The notes: generated by a model from the sequence alone, not told the origin. A stretch of DNA of 64,000 nt from Peptoclostridium litorale DSM 5388 (GCF_900141635.1 NZ_FSRH01000012.1:45198-109197); one strand, 5' to 3'. Numbered from the stretch's first letter, positions 29,054 through 39,766 are shown. Numbers and translations are program-made.

Positions 29054-29082
29054 ATTATACAGCATCATTTTTTTACTGTCAA
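29054..29082 (-). promoter_or_regulatory. Consensus sigma-A promoter of the T-box operon
   Basis: Minus strand TTGACA (29082-29077), exactly 17 bases, TATAAT (29059-29054): a perfect consensus promoter placed just upstream of the T-box stem I. Confidence 0.92.
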
Positions 29083-29229
29083 TTAAAAAAAATTTTTTAT
29101 AAATATTTATATTATTATCTAAATTTTATTCTACGTGTTTTATGCGATATATTCGCATTTCCCTTAGTGTATTTTATAAATTTTTCTTTTATTTTTCGTT
29201 TAATATCAATTTTCCCGGGTAATAATATA

Positions 29230-29613
29230 TTACAACTAAAAACTAAGCTTTTACAAAATATACTCCGAAAGAACAGCTTGTGATGGTCGCCTCAAGTAGG
29301 TCAAAGCAAATAATTTTAAATTCATGTCTACCGGCAGGAATGAAAGTTCGTTTGACTATCATTCCATATGGACAATCTATTTAAAAAGTTTTGATAGGCT
29401 AAGGTTAATGCATCAAGGCAATGACCTTTCAAAAACATTATATTTAACCAAAGCTGATTTTAGTTGGAAAAGGTAAATTCCAAAACTGGAGTTTATCAAG
29501 AAAGGAGGCAGATTCCAATAAAAAGGGAATTTGTCAAAGCGCAAAGAGGCTTATTCATTTAATTTCAGGATCGAAAAGACCTGCATTATATGAAAAGAGC
29601 CTCTTTGTTTTTT
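29230..29613 (+). ncRNA. Candidate structured RNA ending in a terminator
   Basis: This gene-free segment contains several self-complementary pairs on the plus strand: GGAATGA/TCATTCC (29337-29343, 29359-29365), AGTTTTG/CAAAACT (29387-29393, 29481-29487), AAGGT/ACCTT (from 29401), TTGGAA/TTCCAA (around 29465-29482; this shares bases with the CAAAACT helix, so they are alternatives), CAGATTCC/GGAATTTG (29509-29516, 29526-29533), and finally a strong terminator. It does not show the signature sequences I know for tmRNA, RNase P, SRP RNA or common riboswitches. The 5' end is not defined. A 50-codon frame without ribosome site lies inside (29324-29476) as a competing reading. Confidence 0.4.
29542..29613 (+). 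terminator. Intrinsic terminator of an unannotated plus-strand transcript
   Basis: CAAAGAGGCT (29542-29551) pairs with AGCCTCTTTG (29598-29607), followed by T6. Inside, TTCAT/ATGAA and CAGG/CCTG extend the hairpin. No annotated plus-strand gene precedes it, so it marks the end of an unknown transcript. Confidence 0.8.
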
Positions 29614-29728
29614 CAATAAATACGCATATATAAATTGATTTGATATTTTGAAAGGATGTTCGATGAAATGTAAAATCTCATCCAAAAATCTTTCACAGCT
29701 AAATAACTAAAAAAATTTCGAATATAAA

Positions 29729-29770
29729 AAAAGGCCTTTCAAAAGTTCATATAACTTCGAAAGGCCTTTT
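29729..29770 (-). terminator. Terminator of groEL
   Basis: AAAAGGCCTTTC...AAAGTT pairs with AACTT...GAAAGGCCTTTT across a short loop, with A/T tracts on both sides; on the minus strand it follows groEL. It may work in both directions. Confidence 0.88.
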
Positions 29771-29862
29771 CATTATTTTAATAATTAAATTGTCAACAAA
29801 TTGTTAGCAAATATATATTTCTAACGTTTGAACGTGTTGATTTAAACGTTTTTCAACCCTGA

Positions 29863-31497
<1,635 letters not shown>

Positions 31498-31551
31498 TTA
31501 TAAACCCTCCCTGAGTGAAATTTATTATTGTATTTCTATTTTGTGTTTGTA

Positions 31552-31836
31552 TTATTCAACTACCGCCAGTATGTCGCTTTGTCTTAATATAGTGTATTCT
31601 TCTCCATCGATTTTGACTTCGCTTCCCGCGTATTTTGAGAATATAACCTTGTCTCCCTTTGAAACTTCCATTTTAATCTCTTTTCCATCTACTACTCCGC
31701 CTGGTCCAACTTCAACAACCTCTGCCATTTGCGGCTGCTCTTTAGCGCTTCCTGGAAGCACTATTCCGCTTTTAGTCTTTTCTTCAGCCTCTAGTCTCTT
31801 TATTACTACTCTGTCTGCAAGTGGTCTTATCTTCAT
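31552..31836 (-). CDS. groES: Co-chaperonin GroES
   Basis: A 94-residue lid of the GroEL chamber, normal length. The N-terminal [14 protein letters not shown] and the mobile loop region [14 protein letters not shown] are typical. GGGAGG precedes the ATG. First gene of the groESL operon, about 60 bases after the CIRCE element. Confidence 0.98.
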   Translation of the reverse strand: MKIRPLADRVVIKRLEAEEKTKSGIVLPGSAKEQPQMAEVVEVGPGGVVDGKEIKMEVSKGDKVIFSKYAGSEVKIDGEEYTILRQSDILAVVE

Positions 31837-31894
31837 ATTACAAACCTCCCTGGATATATTTTTATATTTTTACATCTTATGTTCATTTTTAATG

Positions 31895-31921
31895 TTAGCA
31901 CTCATCAGCGTCGAGTGCTAA
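31895..31921. promoter_or_regulatory. CIRCE element (HrcA operator)
   Basis: TTAGCACTC (31895-31903), 9 bases, GAGTGCTAA (31913-31921): both arms match the CIRCE consensus exactly. HrcA bound here represses groESL until heat stress. AT-rich TATACT/TATTAT elements just upstream on the minus strand (31930-31940) and a TTGCCA further up suggest the promoter, with uncertain spacing. Confidence 0.97.
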
Positions 31922-32106
31922 TCACATATATAATAGTATAAAAAAGGCTCCCTGTTGGCAAGAGTATATTTTTTCGATTACAAGCCATTCAAGCCATTCA
32001 TGTTCATTTATATCCAATTTGCTTCATTTTACTCATTTTTATTCCCATTTTCAATCAATTCCTGATTTTGCAAGCCTTTTATGCTTTTTCTTTTGCCTAT
32101 ACACAT

Positions 32107-32142
32107 AAAAAGCGGGCGCTTGTAATGCACTTGTGCCCGCTA
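32107..32142 (-). terminator. Terminator of cls
   Basis: AGCGGGC/GCCCGCT arms around a 15- to 20-base loop, with T5 on the minus-strand side. The right arm overlaps the cls stop codon. Confidence 0.8.
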
Positions 32143-33627
32143 CAGCATAGGAGAAAAAAGCCTAGAAGTGGATTCCTTCAGTTTTTGCACAATTCCCCTG
32201 CTATTATATTCTTCAATTGTGATCTCCCTGCAGCCCTCCTGGTCATCCATAAAATCCTCTTTGAGCCTCAAAACCACATCTTTGCTGTATATAAACCCGT
32301 TTATCTCAAAGTTGATCATGAAGCTTCTAAGGTCCATATTTGCAGTTCCAAGTGACGCCACCTCGTCGTCCACTATCATGACCTTTGCATGTATGAACCT
32401 GTCGCTGTCATATATGAAAACCCTGCCTCCAGCTTTTAGTATGGCTTCAAAATACGAAAAAGATGCATAATACACCATCTTGTGGTCGGGCTTTCCCGGA
32501 AACATTATCCGAACGTCCACGCCGCTCAGTGATGCCGTCTTCAAGGCCATAAGAAGGCTTTCATCCGGTATGAAATAAGGTGTTTGTATGTATATGGCCT
32601 TTTTCGCCTGCGTTATGGCTGTAAAATAAGCCTTGTGTATGGCCTCCCAGTTTGAATCCGGGCCGCTTGCCACCACCTGCATCACATCGTGGCCGCAGTA
32701 CGATATGGGCGGAAAATACTTGGGGTCAAACAGCTTGTGTTTTGTTGAGAAATACCAATCCAGAAGAAATGTAAGCTGAAGCATGTATACGGCCTCACCT
32801 TCAATTTTCATATGGGTGTCTCTCCAAAAACCGAATTCACTGCTCCTTCCAAGGTATTCGTCCCCTATGTTTATCCCCCCCACATAGCCTATCTTTCCGT
32901 CTATTACAACTATCTTCCTGTGGTTCCTGTAGTTGAGTTTCCTGTTTAAAAACGGAAGAAACACAGGAAGGAAGGGCTCCACCTGTATGCCTTCCTTTTG
33001 CATCTGCTTGAAAAAACCCCTCTTGAACCACATATTCCAGCATCCCACATCATCATAAAGTATCCTTACCGCCACACCTTCCCTCGATTTTCGTATGAGA
33101 ACGTCCTTTATGCGGTTTCCTATTTGGGAATCCTTTATTATGTAGTATTCCATGTGTATATGCTCTTTCGCATTTGATATATCTTCAATAAGGCATTCAA
33201 ATTTTTCGTCGCCGTTTTTGAGTATTTTTATCTTGTTGTTGAGTGTGAAAGGGGACCTTCCAGTATTAAGAAGCAGGTTCATAATCCTTCTTTTTATATC
33301 TATTTCCGGGTCAACAAATATAAGGTCCTCCATTATGGCCTGCTTTTGTATTTCTATTAGGTTTTCAAAATCCCTTATACTGTCAAATATCTTTGACGCC
33401 TTTATATCCGAGTAAAGCTTTTGCATTTTGAATATTTTCTTCTTCTTTATATTCTGCCCGAAGAACAGGTATATCATGAATCCAACCACAGGAAACACCA
33501 TGAGTACCAAAAGCCACGCAAGAGTCCTTGATGGATCTCTATTTTCAAGGAATATGAGTATCGATGCAAATATGGCAGAAAGTATGAAAAATCCAAGTAT
33601 AATCGTTATTATATTTGCTGCGTCCAT
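32140..33627 (-). CDS. cls: Cardiolipin synthase
   Basis: A phospholipase D-type cardiolipin synthase of 495 residues that joins two phosphatidylglycerol molecules. Two N-terminal membrane helices (about 5-27 and 36-56) are followed by the two HKD motifs: His236-Lys238-Asp243 and His413-Lys415-Asp420. Length and layout match bacterial ClsA. It is membrane-bound with the catalytic part in the cytoplasm. Start ATG follows a GGGGG site; the gene lies 10 bases after the OGG-type glycosylase gene and may be co-transcribed with it. Confidence 0.93.
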   Translation of the reverse strand: MDAANIITIILGFFILSAIFASILIFLENRDPSRTLAWLLVLMVFPVVGFMIYLFFGQNIKKKKIFKMQKLYSDIKASKIFDSIRDFENLIEIQKQAIMEDLIFVDPEIDIKRRIMNLLLNTGRSPFTLNNKIKILKNGDEKFECLIEDISNAKEHIHMEYYIIKDSQIGNRIKDVLIRKSREGVAVRILYDDVGCWNMWFKRGFFKQMQKEGIQVEPFLPVFLPFLNRKLNYRNHRKIVVIDGKIGYVGGINIGDEYLGRSSEFGFWRDTHMKIEGEAVYMLQLTFLLDWYFSTKHKLFDPKYFPPISYCGHDVMQVVASGPDSNWEAIHKAYFTAITQAKKAIYIQTPYFIPDESLLMALKTASLSGVDVRIMFPGKPDHKMVYYASFSYFEAILKAGGRVFIYDSDRFIHAKVMIVDDEVASLGTANMDLRSFMINFEINGFIYSKDVVLRLKEDFMDDQEGCREITIEEYNSRGIVQKLKESTSRLFSPML

Positions 33628-33637
33628 TACAATCCCC

Positions 33638-34519
33638 CTATTTTTTTCTCCCTATCCCATTTTCCCTAGCATAGTAGAATAGGTACTGCTGTGCGAACCC
33701 CGAAAGGTCTCCAAATTTATCCACTGCATAATCCCTCATCTTTTTAAGGCTCATCTCTTCTTCTACGTAAAAATGCTCCATTACCCTTTTTACCCATACG
33801 TCTACTGGAAAAGCTTCGTATTTTTGCAGTCCAAAAAGCATTATGCAGTCCGCAACCTTGGGTCCCACTCCCGAAAGCCTCAAAAGCTCATTTCTCGACT
33901 CTTTTGCATCCATGGTTTTCAGCTTTTGAATTTCAACATCCCCCCTTGCAATCATGCCGCAGCTGTCTTTTATATATTTTGCCCTGTACCCTGCCTTGCA
34001 GTTTTCTATTTCCTCCTGCTGCAGATTATATATGTTCTTTACATCGGGAAATGAATAGTATTCACCCCCCCTGTAGATACCTATGCTTTCTCCGCCCGCC
34101 TTGCTTAGCTTTTCTATTGTCTTTTTTATTTTAGGGATGGCATTGTTTGCAGATATTATAAATGAAACTATCATCTCCCATACATCCTGCCTTAAAAGCC
34201 TTATTCCCGCTCCAAACTCAACAGATGCCTCAAGATGCTCATCATATCTTTTAAGCCTTTCCTTTATAATAGAGTAATCCCTTTCCAGATCAAAATAATC
34301 CACCCATATTTTTTCAAATTCTTCCACAGTGGTGTTGTCAAATATTACTATGTCATCTTCCTTTTTCACATTTAAAATCCTAGAATGGGCAATTCCCGTA
34401 TACGAGCCGTCTTCTTCCCTGTCCCATCTGAAACACTGTCCGCATTCAAATACGTGTTTCGGATCAAAGTCCTGCATCCCGTTTGCTATAACCCTATTTT
34501 TTTCACTATACAGTTTCAT
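33638..34519 (-). CDS. ogg: 8-oxoguanine DNA glycosylase (OGG type)
   Basis: A 293-residue OGG1-type DNA glycosylase/lyase removing 8-oxoguanine opposite cytosine. The helix-hairpin-helix reads LSGVGPKVADC with catalytic Lys221, and PVDVW supplies the catalytic Asp240; both correspond to human OGG1 Lys249 and Asp268. The N-terminal OGG domain with FECGQCFRWDRE is also present. Related clostridial enzymes, such as that of C. acetobutylicum, are known. The start has GGGGAATAT upstream, a moderate ribosome site. Confidence 0.9.
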   Translation of the reverse strand: MKLYSEKNRVIANGMQDFDPKHVFECGQCFRWDREEDGSYTGIAHSRILNVKKEDDIVIFDNTTVEEFEKIWVDYFDLERDYSIIKERLKRYDEHLEASVEFGAGIRLLRQDVWEMIVSFIISANNAIPKIKKTIEKLSKAGGESIGIYRGGEYYSFPDVKNIYNLQQEEIENCKAGYRAKYIKDSCGMIARGDVEIQKLKTMDAKESRNELLRLSGVGPKVADCIMLFGLQKYEAFPVDVWVKRVMEHFYVEEEMSLKKMRDYAVDKFGDLSGFAQQYLFYYARENGIGRKK

Positions 34520-34614
34520 AATATATTCCCCTTTTGCCTATATTTCTCAATTCACTTGCATTTGCGTTTCCAATGACAAATAGGCATCTCTTTTGAGATG
34601 CCCATGTCCAGTAT

Positions 34615-34830
34615 TTAAACCTTTTTAATTCCAGTCACTTCATAGCCCCAATCCTCAATTGCAGCCTTTATGTCTTCATCCAAAACTTCGCCGTCCATTT
34701 CTACAACGGCCTCTTTAGCCTCAAGGCTCACATCAATAGCCTTTATGCCCTCAATCTCTCCAAGCGCATTTTCAACATGCTTTACGCAGTGGCCGCAGCT
34801 CATACCTTCTATACTTATAATCTTTTTCAA
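34615..34830 (-). CDS. copZ: CopZ-like copper chaperone
   Basis: A single heavy-metal-associated domain of about 71 residues. The metal-binding motif GMSCGHC, whose two Cys bind Cu(I), lies near residues 9-15, and the betaalphabetabetaalphabeta pattern ends with EDWGYEVTGI. I place the start at a TTG (34830) because GGGAGGGG lies 5-6 bases before it; the in-frame TTG at 34845 precedes that site. It follows copA by 23 bases and should pass copper to the ATPase. Confidence 0.88.
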   Translation of the reverse strand: MKKIISIEGMSCGHCVKHVENALGEIEGIKAIDVSLEAKEAVVEMDGEVLDEDIKAAIEDWGYEVTGIKKV

Positions 34831-34853
34831 TATTACCCCTCCCAATATATATT

Positions 34854-37307
34854 CTACAGCTTTACATTTCTAAGCCTTAATGCATTTGTAACAACAGAAA
34901 CCGAACTAAAAGCCATGGCAGCACCCGCTATCATGGGATTCAAAAGAGGTCCTCCCCATATGTGGAGAAGTCCTGCCGCCACAGGTATTCCAATGGTATT
35001 GTATATGAAAGCCCAAAACAGGTTCTGCTTTACATTTGTTATTGTCTTTTTGCTAAGGGATATTGCTCTTGGAACATCCAGTATGTCACTTTTTATAAGA
35101 ACTATGTCTGCGGACTCCATCGCTATGTCGGTCCCAGAACCTATCGCTATTCCTATATCGGCCATGGCAAGTGCCGGCGCGTCGTTAATTCCATCTCCGA
35201 CCATCGCCACTCTTTTCCCCTCTTCCTGGAGCTGCTTTACCTTCTGGGCCTTACCTTCTGGAAGCACATGCGAAAACACCCTTTCTATTCCAACCTGGCC
35301 TGCTATGGCATTTGCTGTAACCTCATTGTCTCCTGTAATCATTATTACTTCTATGCCCATTTTCTTCAGATTTTCAACGGCCTTATTACTAGTCTCCTTT
35401 ATTGTGTCCGCAACGGCTATAAGCCCTTCCACTTTGCCATCAACGGCTGCAATCATAACGGTCTTTCCCTGCCTCGCCATATGTTCGTATTCATCAACAT
35501 TTGAAACATCTATGCCCATTTGATCCATAAGCGCCTTATTGCCAAGTGCTATGTCTTTTTTGTCTACCGAGTATATTATACCCTTTCCTGTCACCGCTGA
35601 AAATCCTGTGACCTCTTCTAGCCTTATATTTTTTTCATTTGAATGCCTCACTATCGCTTCTGCAAGAGGATGTTCGGATGCCTTTTCTCCCGATGCCACG
35701 ATTTTCAAAAATTCATCCGTATCCATACCAAAGCTTACAACGTCTGTAACTTGCGGCTTTCCCTTTGTGATTGTTCCAGTCTTGTCGAAAACTACCGCAT
35801 TTATCTTGTGTGCGCCTTCAAGCGCCTGTGCACTTTTTACAAGTATCCCGATTTCAGCGCCTTTTCCAGTTCCAACCATTATTGCAGTGGGAGTTGCAAG
35901 CCCGAGTGCGCAGGGGCAGGCTATTACAAGCACCGATATAAATATTGTAAGTGAAAATACGCTGTTTTTTTCAATGATGTACCAAAGAGACGATGATATA
36001 AGCGCTACAGCTATGACAGCCGGTACGAAATATCCCGCCACTATATCTGCAAGCTTTGCTATTGGAGCTTTCGAACCTTGGGCATCTTGGACAAGCTTTA
36101 TTATCTGCGAGAGGGCCGTATCTTTGCCTACATTTGTGGCCTCAAACTTTATCATGCCCTGCTTATTTATAGTTCCACCTATTACATTGTCTCCTATTGC
36201 CTTTTCTACCGGTATGCTCTCACCCGTTATCATTGACTCATCAATCGAAGTATGTCCTCCAACTACAGTCCCGTCAACCGGTATCCTCTCCCCGGGGCGT
36301 ACGACAATCACATCTCCTTTTTCCACTTCTTCTATAGGGATTTCAATTTCTTCGCCATCGCTCACTATGACTGCCTTTTTTGGCTGAAGCCCCATGAGCT
36401 TTTTGATGGCTTCTGATGTTCTTCCCTTTGATTTACTCTCTAGATATTTTCCAAGCATTACGAGAGTTATTATTATTCCTGCGGACTCGAAATACAGGTT
36501 GTGTGCATAGTGATAGTTCCCACTCCATATCATGTATGTCGAATATAGGCTGTATACAATGGCCGCCCCTGTTCCTATGGCGACAAGAGAGTCCATATTG
36601 GGGCTCATTTTCACAAGGGATTTAATCCCCACCGTATAGAATTTTCTGCCCGCTATAACTATAGGCATCACAAGGAGTATCTGGACTATTGCAAATGTAA
36701 GCGGACTGTGCTGTGGGCTTATTCCAGTTGGAACCGGAAGGCCCATCATTGAGCCCATTGCTATATACAGCAGGGGAACTGCAAAAAATGCTGCAACAGT
36801 GAATCTTTTTTTCATACTCCTTATTTGCCTTTCCTTTTCCTCCTTGTCCGAATCAACGCTTTCAACACTTATATCCAAAGGTTCATAACCCGCATCCTTT
36901 ATGGCCTTTTTAATCCCCGATATTCTAACCTCGTCGGCATCATACACAATTTTTGCATTTTCCGTAGCTATGTTGACGCTGGCAGTTTTAATCCCATCCA
37001 ATTTTGAAAGTGCCTTTTCTACCGCCCTTACGCACGAAGCGCACGTCATTCCTTGTATCGGTATTGTTATTTCTCGCAAATCTTCTTTAAGGCTCGCTCC
37101 ATATCCTCTTTTCTCGACAGCTTTTATTATGTCTTCCACTCCGAGTCTTTTATCGTCGTATTCCACATTCATATCCTCTGTAGCAAGGTTTACACTGACA
37201 CTGATTACTCCATCTATTGAAGATACGGCTTTTTCAACAACACTGACACATGCAGCGCATGTCATTCCCGTAACTTTAAATTTTTCGACAGCCAAAACAT
37301 CCCACAT
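34854..37307 (-). CDS. copA: Copper-exporting P-type ATPase
   Basis: A P1B-1 ATPase of about 817 residues. Two N-terminal heavy-metal domains carry GMTCAAC (Cys17/Cys20) and GMTCASC (Cys89/Cys92). Eight membrane helices follow, with the transport motif CPC in [11 protein letters not shown], the phosphorylation site DKTGT, the actuator TGES and the nucleotide-domain HP pair (SEHPLAEAI). It pumps Cu(I) out of the cytoplasm. Start choice is uncertain: the ATG at 37307 is close to GAGAGG, while a TTG at 37295 gives the usual opening [12 protein letters not shown]. No CsoR or CopY gene is adjacent. Confidence 0.92.
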   Translation of the reverse strand: MWDVLAVEKFKVTGMTCAACVSVVEKAVSSIDGVISVSVNLATEDMNVEYDDKRLGVEDIIKAVEKRGYGASLKEDLREITIPIQGMTCASCVRAVEKALSKLDGIKTASVNIATENAKIVYDADEVRISGIKKAIKDAGYEPLDISVESVDSDKEEKERQIRSMKKRFTVAAFFAVPLLYIAMGSMMGLPVPTGISPQHSPLTFAIVQILLVMPIVIAGRKFYTVGIKSLVKMSPNMDSLVAIGTGAAIVYSLYSTYMIWSGNYHYAHNLYFESAGIIITLVMLGKYLESKSKGRTSEAIKKLMGLQPKKAVIVSDGEEIEIPIEEVEKGDVIVVRPGERIPVDGTVVGGHTSIDESMITGESIPVEKAIGDNVIGGTINKQGMIKFEATNVGKDTALSQIIKLVQDAQGSKAPIAKLADIVAGYFVPAVIAVALISSSLWYIIEKNSVFSLTIFISVLVIACPCALGLATPTAIMVGTGKGAEIGILVKSAQALEGAHKINAVVFDKTGTITKGKPQVTDVVSFGMDTDEFLKIVASGEKASEHPLAEAIVRHSNEKNIRLEEVTGFSAVTGKGIIYSVDKKDIALGNKALMDQMGIDVSNVDEYEHMARQGKTVMIAAVDGKVEGLIAVADTIKETSNKAVENLKKMGIEVIMITGDNEVTANAIAGQVGIERVFSHVLPEGKAQKVKQLQEEGKRVAMVGDGINDAPALAMADIGIAIGSGTDIAMESADIVLIKSDILDVPRAISLSKKTITNVKQNLFWAFIYNTIGIPVAAGLLHIWGGPLLNPMIAGAAMAFSSVSVVTNALRLRNVKL

Positions 37308-37385
37308 CCTCTCAATTTGTAAAATTTTTATACACACTTGAAAACTATTATCACTTTATACCCCTTGAAGGTATTTTAAATCAAA

Positions 37386-37421
37386 AAATAAAAAAAAGCA
37401 AGCTATATCCTTGCTTTTTCA
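37386..37421 (-). terminator. Terminator of the CheY-like gene
   Basis: AAAAAGCAAG/CTTGCTTTTT arms around a 7-base loop with a long T run on the minus strand. The loop contains the stop codon of the CheY-like gene. Confidence 0.88.
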
Positions 37422-37759
37422 AGTGACTGTTTAAGTCTGTCTGGATGAAGAGGTTTGACTATGAAGTCTACAGCTCCTTTTTTTATTGCCTCTATTATTT
37501 TAGAATGCTGGCCTATATCCGATATCATTATTACCTTCGCATTTTTATCAAGCTTTAATATTTCTTCAAGAGCCTCTATCCCGTCCATTTTAGGCATATT
37601 TATGTCCATTGTAACTATATCCGGCTTAAGCTGTATGTACTTTTCAACAGCCTCTTTTCCATCACAAGCAATTCCCACGACATCGTATCCGACATCAATA
37701 AGATTTGATGATATGAACTCTCTCATAAATGCTGCATCATCTACTACGAGTATTCTCAT
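37403..37759 (-). CDS. cheY: CheY-like response regulator
   Basis: A single receiver domain of 118 residues with no output domain. The acidic pair Asp7/Asp8, the phosphorylated Asp52 in MDINMPKMDG, Ser80 in place of the conserved Thr/Ser, and Lys102 in VKPLH are all present. I start it at 37759, after AAGGATG; the longer frame to 37816 precedes the first beta strand. In a motile organism it probably carries the chemotaxis signal to the flagellar switch, but single receivers also serve other roles. No chemotaxis gene adjoins it. Confidence 0.85.
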   Translation of the reverse strand: MRILVVDDAAFMREFISSNLIDVGYDVVGIACDGKEAVEKYIQLKPDIVTMDINMPKMDGIEALEEILKLDKNAKVIMISDIGQHSKIIEAIKKGAVDFIVKPLHPDRLKQSLEKARI

Positions 37760-37893
37760 TTCTTCACATCCTTCTAGGATAAGTGTATCATTTTGGTCTT
37801 TAAAGTTCAATCTCAATTTGACAATTCACCCCTTCACCTGCTAAAAATAATGCTCTGTTTAATTCTGAATATAATAGTTTTTGGCAAATAATT

Positions 37894-37929
37894 GGGCTGA
37901 ATCCTCAATCTCTATTGAAAATCCAGCCC
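37894..37929. terminator. Strong 16-bp hairpin after the small Cys-rich gene
   Basis: Arms of 16 bases (37894-37909 and 37914-37929) pair fully, allowing a few G-U pairs, around a 4-base loop. On the minus strand it lies 1 base past the stop codon of the 21-codon gene. The following AATTATTTG is a weak T-tract, so termination is likely but not certain. Confidence 0.65.
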
Positions 37930-37930
37930 T

Positions 37931-37996
37931 TTATACTTCACAACTCTTTAATATGAGACAATCACAGCAATCTACATTTTTAAGGTTTTCTTCCAT
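37931..37996 (-). CDS. Small cysteine-rich peptide, 21 residues
   Basis: A complete short frame, MEENLKNVDCCDCLILKSCEV, begins with ATG 7-8 bases after a strong AAAGGGAGG ribosome site and ends in TAA directly before a 16-bp hairpin. Four cysteines (10, 11, 13, 19) make up a fifth of the peptide, arranged CCxCx5C, which suggests metal binding or redox chemistry. AACCT upstream can pair with AGGTT of the ribosome site, so translation might be controlled. I know no family for it. It lies between gdh and the CheY-like gene, on the same strand, with a leader of about 200 bases. Confidence 0.55.
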   Translation of the reverse strand: MEENLKNVDCCDCLILKSCEV

Positions 37997-37999
37997 CAA

Positions 38000-38227
38000 C
38001 AAACCTCCCTTTATCGGCATATAAACAGGTTACCTTCTTCCAATAGTTTTTAGTCTTTTGTTGTTATCTTCATTGTGTGAGGCATAAGCATTGATATTTC
38101 TCTATTACACCTCTTAACTAATGCGATTTCTCATATTAAGTTGTTGAGTGTCATTATATCTCTCTTATATTATATATACCTTATTATAACTGTTTTAAAC
38201 GCTAAATCTGAAGCATCTGGTGAATAC
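38000..38227. other. AT-rich leader between gdh terminator and small peptide gene
   Basis: About 230 bases without a clear gene. On the minus strand TATAAT-like elements lie at about 38165-38195 and could start transcription of the small peptide gene. Two very short frames (7 and 13 codons) are present but lack well-spaced ribosome sites. Confidence 0.4.
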
Positions 38228-38262
38228 TGCTGAAAAAAGACAAAAGACCGCCTCTGGCGGTC
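38228..38262 (-). terminator. Terminator of gdh
   Basis: GACCGCC/GGCGGTC stem with a 3-base loop (38246-38262), followed on the minus strand by TTTTGTCTTTTTT. Confidence 0.92.
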
Positions 38263-38296
38263 CTTATCTTTTTATATGAATATTATATTCTATATC

Positions 38297-39643
38297 TTAG
38301 TAAACTCCCTGAGCCATCATTGCTTCAGCTACTTTAAGGAATCCAGCTATGTTTGCACCAGCTACAAGGTTGTATCCGAATCCGTACTCTTCAGCAGCCT
38401 TCATAGCGTTGTCATGTATGTTGATCATTATCTGATGAAGCTTAGCGTCAACTTCTTCAGCAGTCCATCCATATCTCATGCTGTTTTGTGACATTTCAAG
38501 AGCTGAAGTAGCAACTCCACCAGCGTTAGCAGCCTTAGCAGGTCCTACTACTAGTCCTTTTTCAAGGAAGTAGTCAACAGCTTCGTTTGTACAAGGCATG
38601 TTAGCACCCTCTGCAACAAACTTAACTCCGTTTTCTACTATCTTCTTAGCATGCTCTATAGTTATGTCGTTTTGAATAGCACATGGCATTACTATGTCAA
38701 CTTTAACTCCCCATGGCTTTTCTCCAGCAACGAATTCGCATCCGAACTTGTCAGCGTAGTCCTTAACTCTTGCACCTTTGTTTTCGTTAAGCATTTCAAC
38801 AAGGTAGTTTATCTTCTCGTCAGTTACGATTCCGTCAGCATCGTAGATGTATCCGTCTGGTCCTGAAAGCGTAACAACTTTTCCGCCTAGGTCTCTAACT
38901 TTTTGGCAAGCTCCCCATGCAACGTTTCCGAATCCAGAAACTGCAACAGTCTTTCCTTCGAAAGTAGTTCCCTCATGCTTAAGCATTTCGTTACAGAAGT
39001 AAGTTACTCCAAAACCAGTAGCCTCTGGTCTTATTAAGCTTCCTCCGTAAGAAAGTCCTTTTCCTGTAAGAACTCCGTTTTCGAAAGCTCCTCTTATTCT
39101 TCTGTACTGTCCGTAAAGGAATCCTATTTCTCTTCCTCCAACACCGATGTCTCCAGCTGGAACGTCAACGTCTGGTCCTATATGTCTGTAAAGTTCTGTC
39201 ATGAAGCTTTCACAGAATCTTCTTATCTCTGCATCAGACTTTCCTCTTGGGTCGAAGTCAGATCCACCTTTTCCTCCGCCTATTGGAAGTCCTGTTAGTG
39301 AGTTCTTAAGTATTTGCTCGAATCCTAGGAATTTTACTATTCCAAGGTAAACAGTTGGATGGAATCTAAGTCCACCTTTGTAAGGTCCTATAGCTCCGTT
39401 AAACTGTACTCTGAATCCACGGTTTACTTGAACTTTTCCTTCATCGTCAACCCATGGAACTCTGAACATTATTTGTCTTTCTGGCTCTGTAAATCTCTCT
39501 AGAAGGTTTGCATCAACCCATGCAGGATTCTTTTCAACTATTGGTGCTAGTGATGCTAGAACCTCTTCAACAGCTTGAATAAATTCTGGTTGGTCCGCAT
39601 CTCTTTTTCTAACTTTTTCCAATACACTTTCAACGTAGCTCAT
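38297..39643 (-). CDS. gdhA: Glutamate dehydrogenase
   Basis: A hexameric glutamate dehydrogenase of 448 residues interconverting glutamate and 2-oxoglutarate plus ammonia. Lys89, Lys113, Lys125 and Asp165 occupy the same positions as the catalytic residues of the C. symbiosum enzyme, and the dinucleotide fold reads GFGNVAWG followed by LSGPDGYIYD, as in that NAD-dependent protein. NAD use and a catabolic role in amino-acid fermentation are therefore likely. Codon use is strongly biased, suggesting high expression. GAGGAG precedes the ATG, and a consensus-like promoter lies 125 bases upstream. Confidence 0.95.
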   Translation of the reverse strand: MSYVESVLEKVRKRDADQPEFIQAVEEVLASLAPIVEKNPAWVDANLLERFTEPERQIMFRVPWVDDEGKVQVNRGFRVQFNGAIGPYKGGLRFHPTVYLGIVKFLGFEQILKNSLTGLPIGGGKGGSDFDPRGKSDAEIRRFCESFMTELYRHIGPDVDVPAGDIGVGGREIGFLYGQYRRIRGAFENGVLTGKGLSYGGSLIRPEATGFGVTYFCNEMLKHEGTTFEGKTVAVSGFGNVAWGACQKVRDLGGKVVTLSGPDGYIYDADGIVTDEKINYLVEMLNENKGARVKDYADKFGCEFVAGEKPWGVKVDIVMPCAIQNDITIEHAKKIVENGVKFVAEGANMPCTNEAVDYFLEKGLVVGPAKAANAGGVATSALEMSQNSMRYGWTAEEVDAKLHQIMINIHDNAMKAAEEYGFGYNLVAGANIAGFLKVAEAMMAQGVY

Positions 39644-39766
39644 CTTTACATCTCCTCTTTAATAATATATTTTTTTATATATTTGTATGTAGAACAATAA
39701 ACAATGTTGCCCCACAAAGAGAAGAGGAAAACAAGTGAAAACATTTTCCCCCTTTGTTAGCTAAAT

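Noticed and set aside
29640..29715. 15-codon frame after AAAGGATG near the groEL terminator
   Set aside because: Too short and without conservation data; the ribosome match is likely to be chance.
33638..34519. Apparent loss of the catalytic lysine in the OGG-type glycosylase
   Set aside because: Recounting the human OGG1 motif places Lys249 in GVGTK, which is kept here as Lys221; the enzyme looks intact.
37403..37816. Longer CheY frame starting at 37816
   Set aside because: The extra residues precede the first beta strand of the receiver fold, and a suitable ribosome site lies before the internal ATG at 37759.
38005..38022. GCCGATAA on the minus strand as a sigma-D promoter for the small Cys-rich gene
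   Set aside because: It lies directly before the ribosome site, so the start would fall within it, and no TAAA is found at the right distance upstream.
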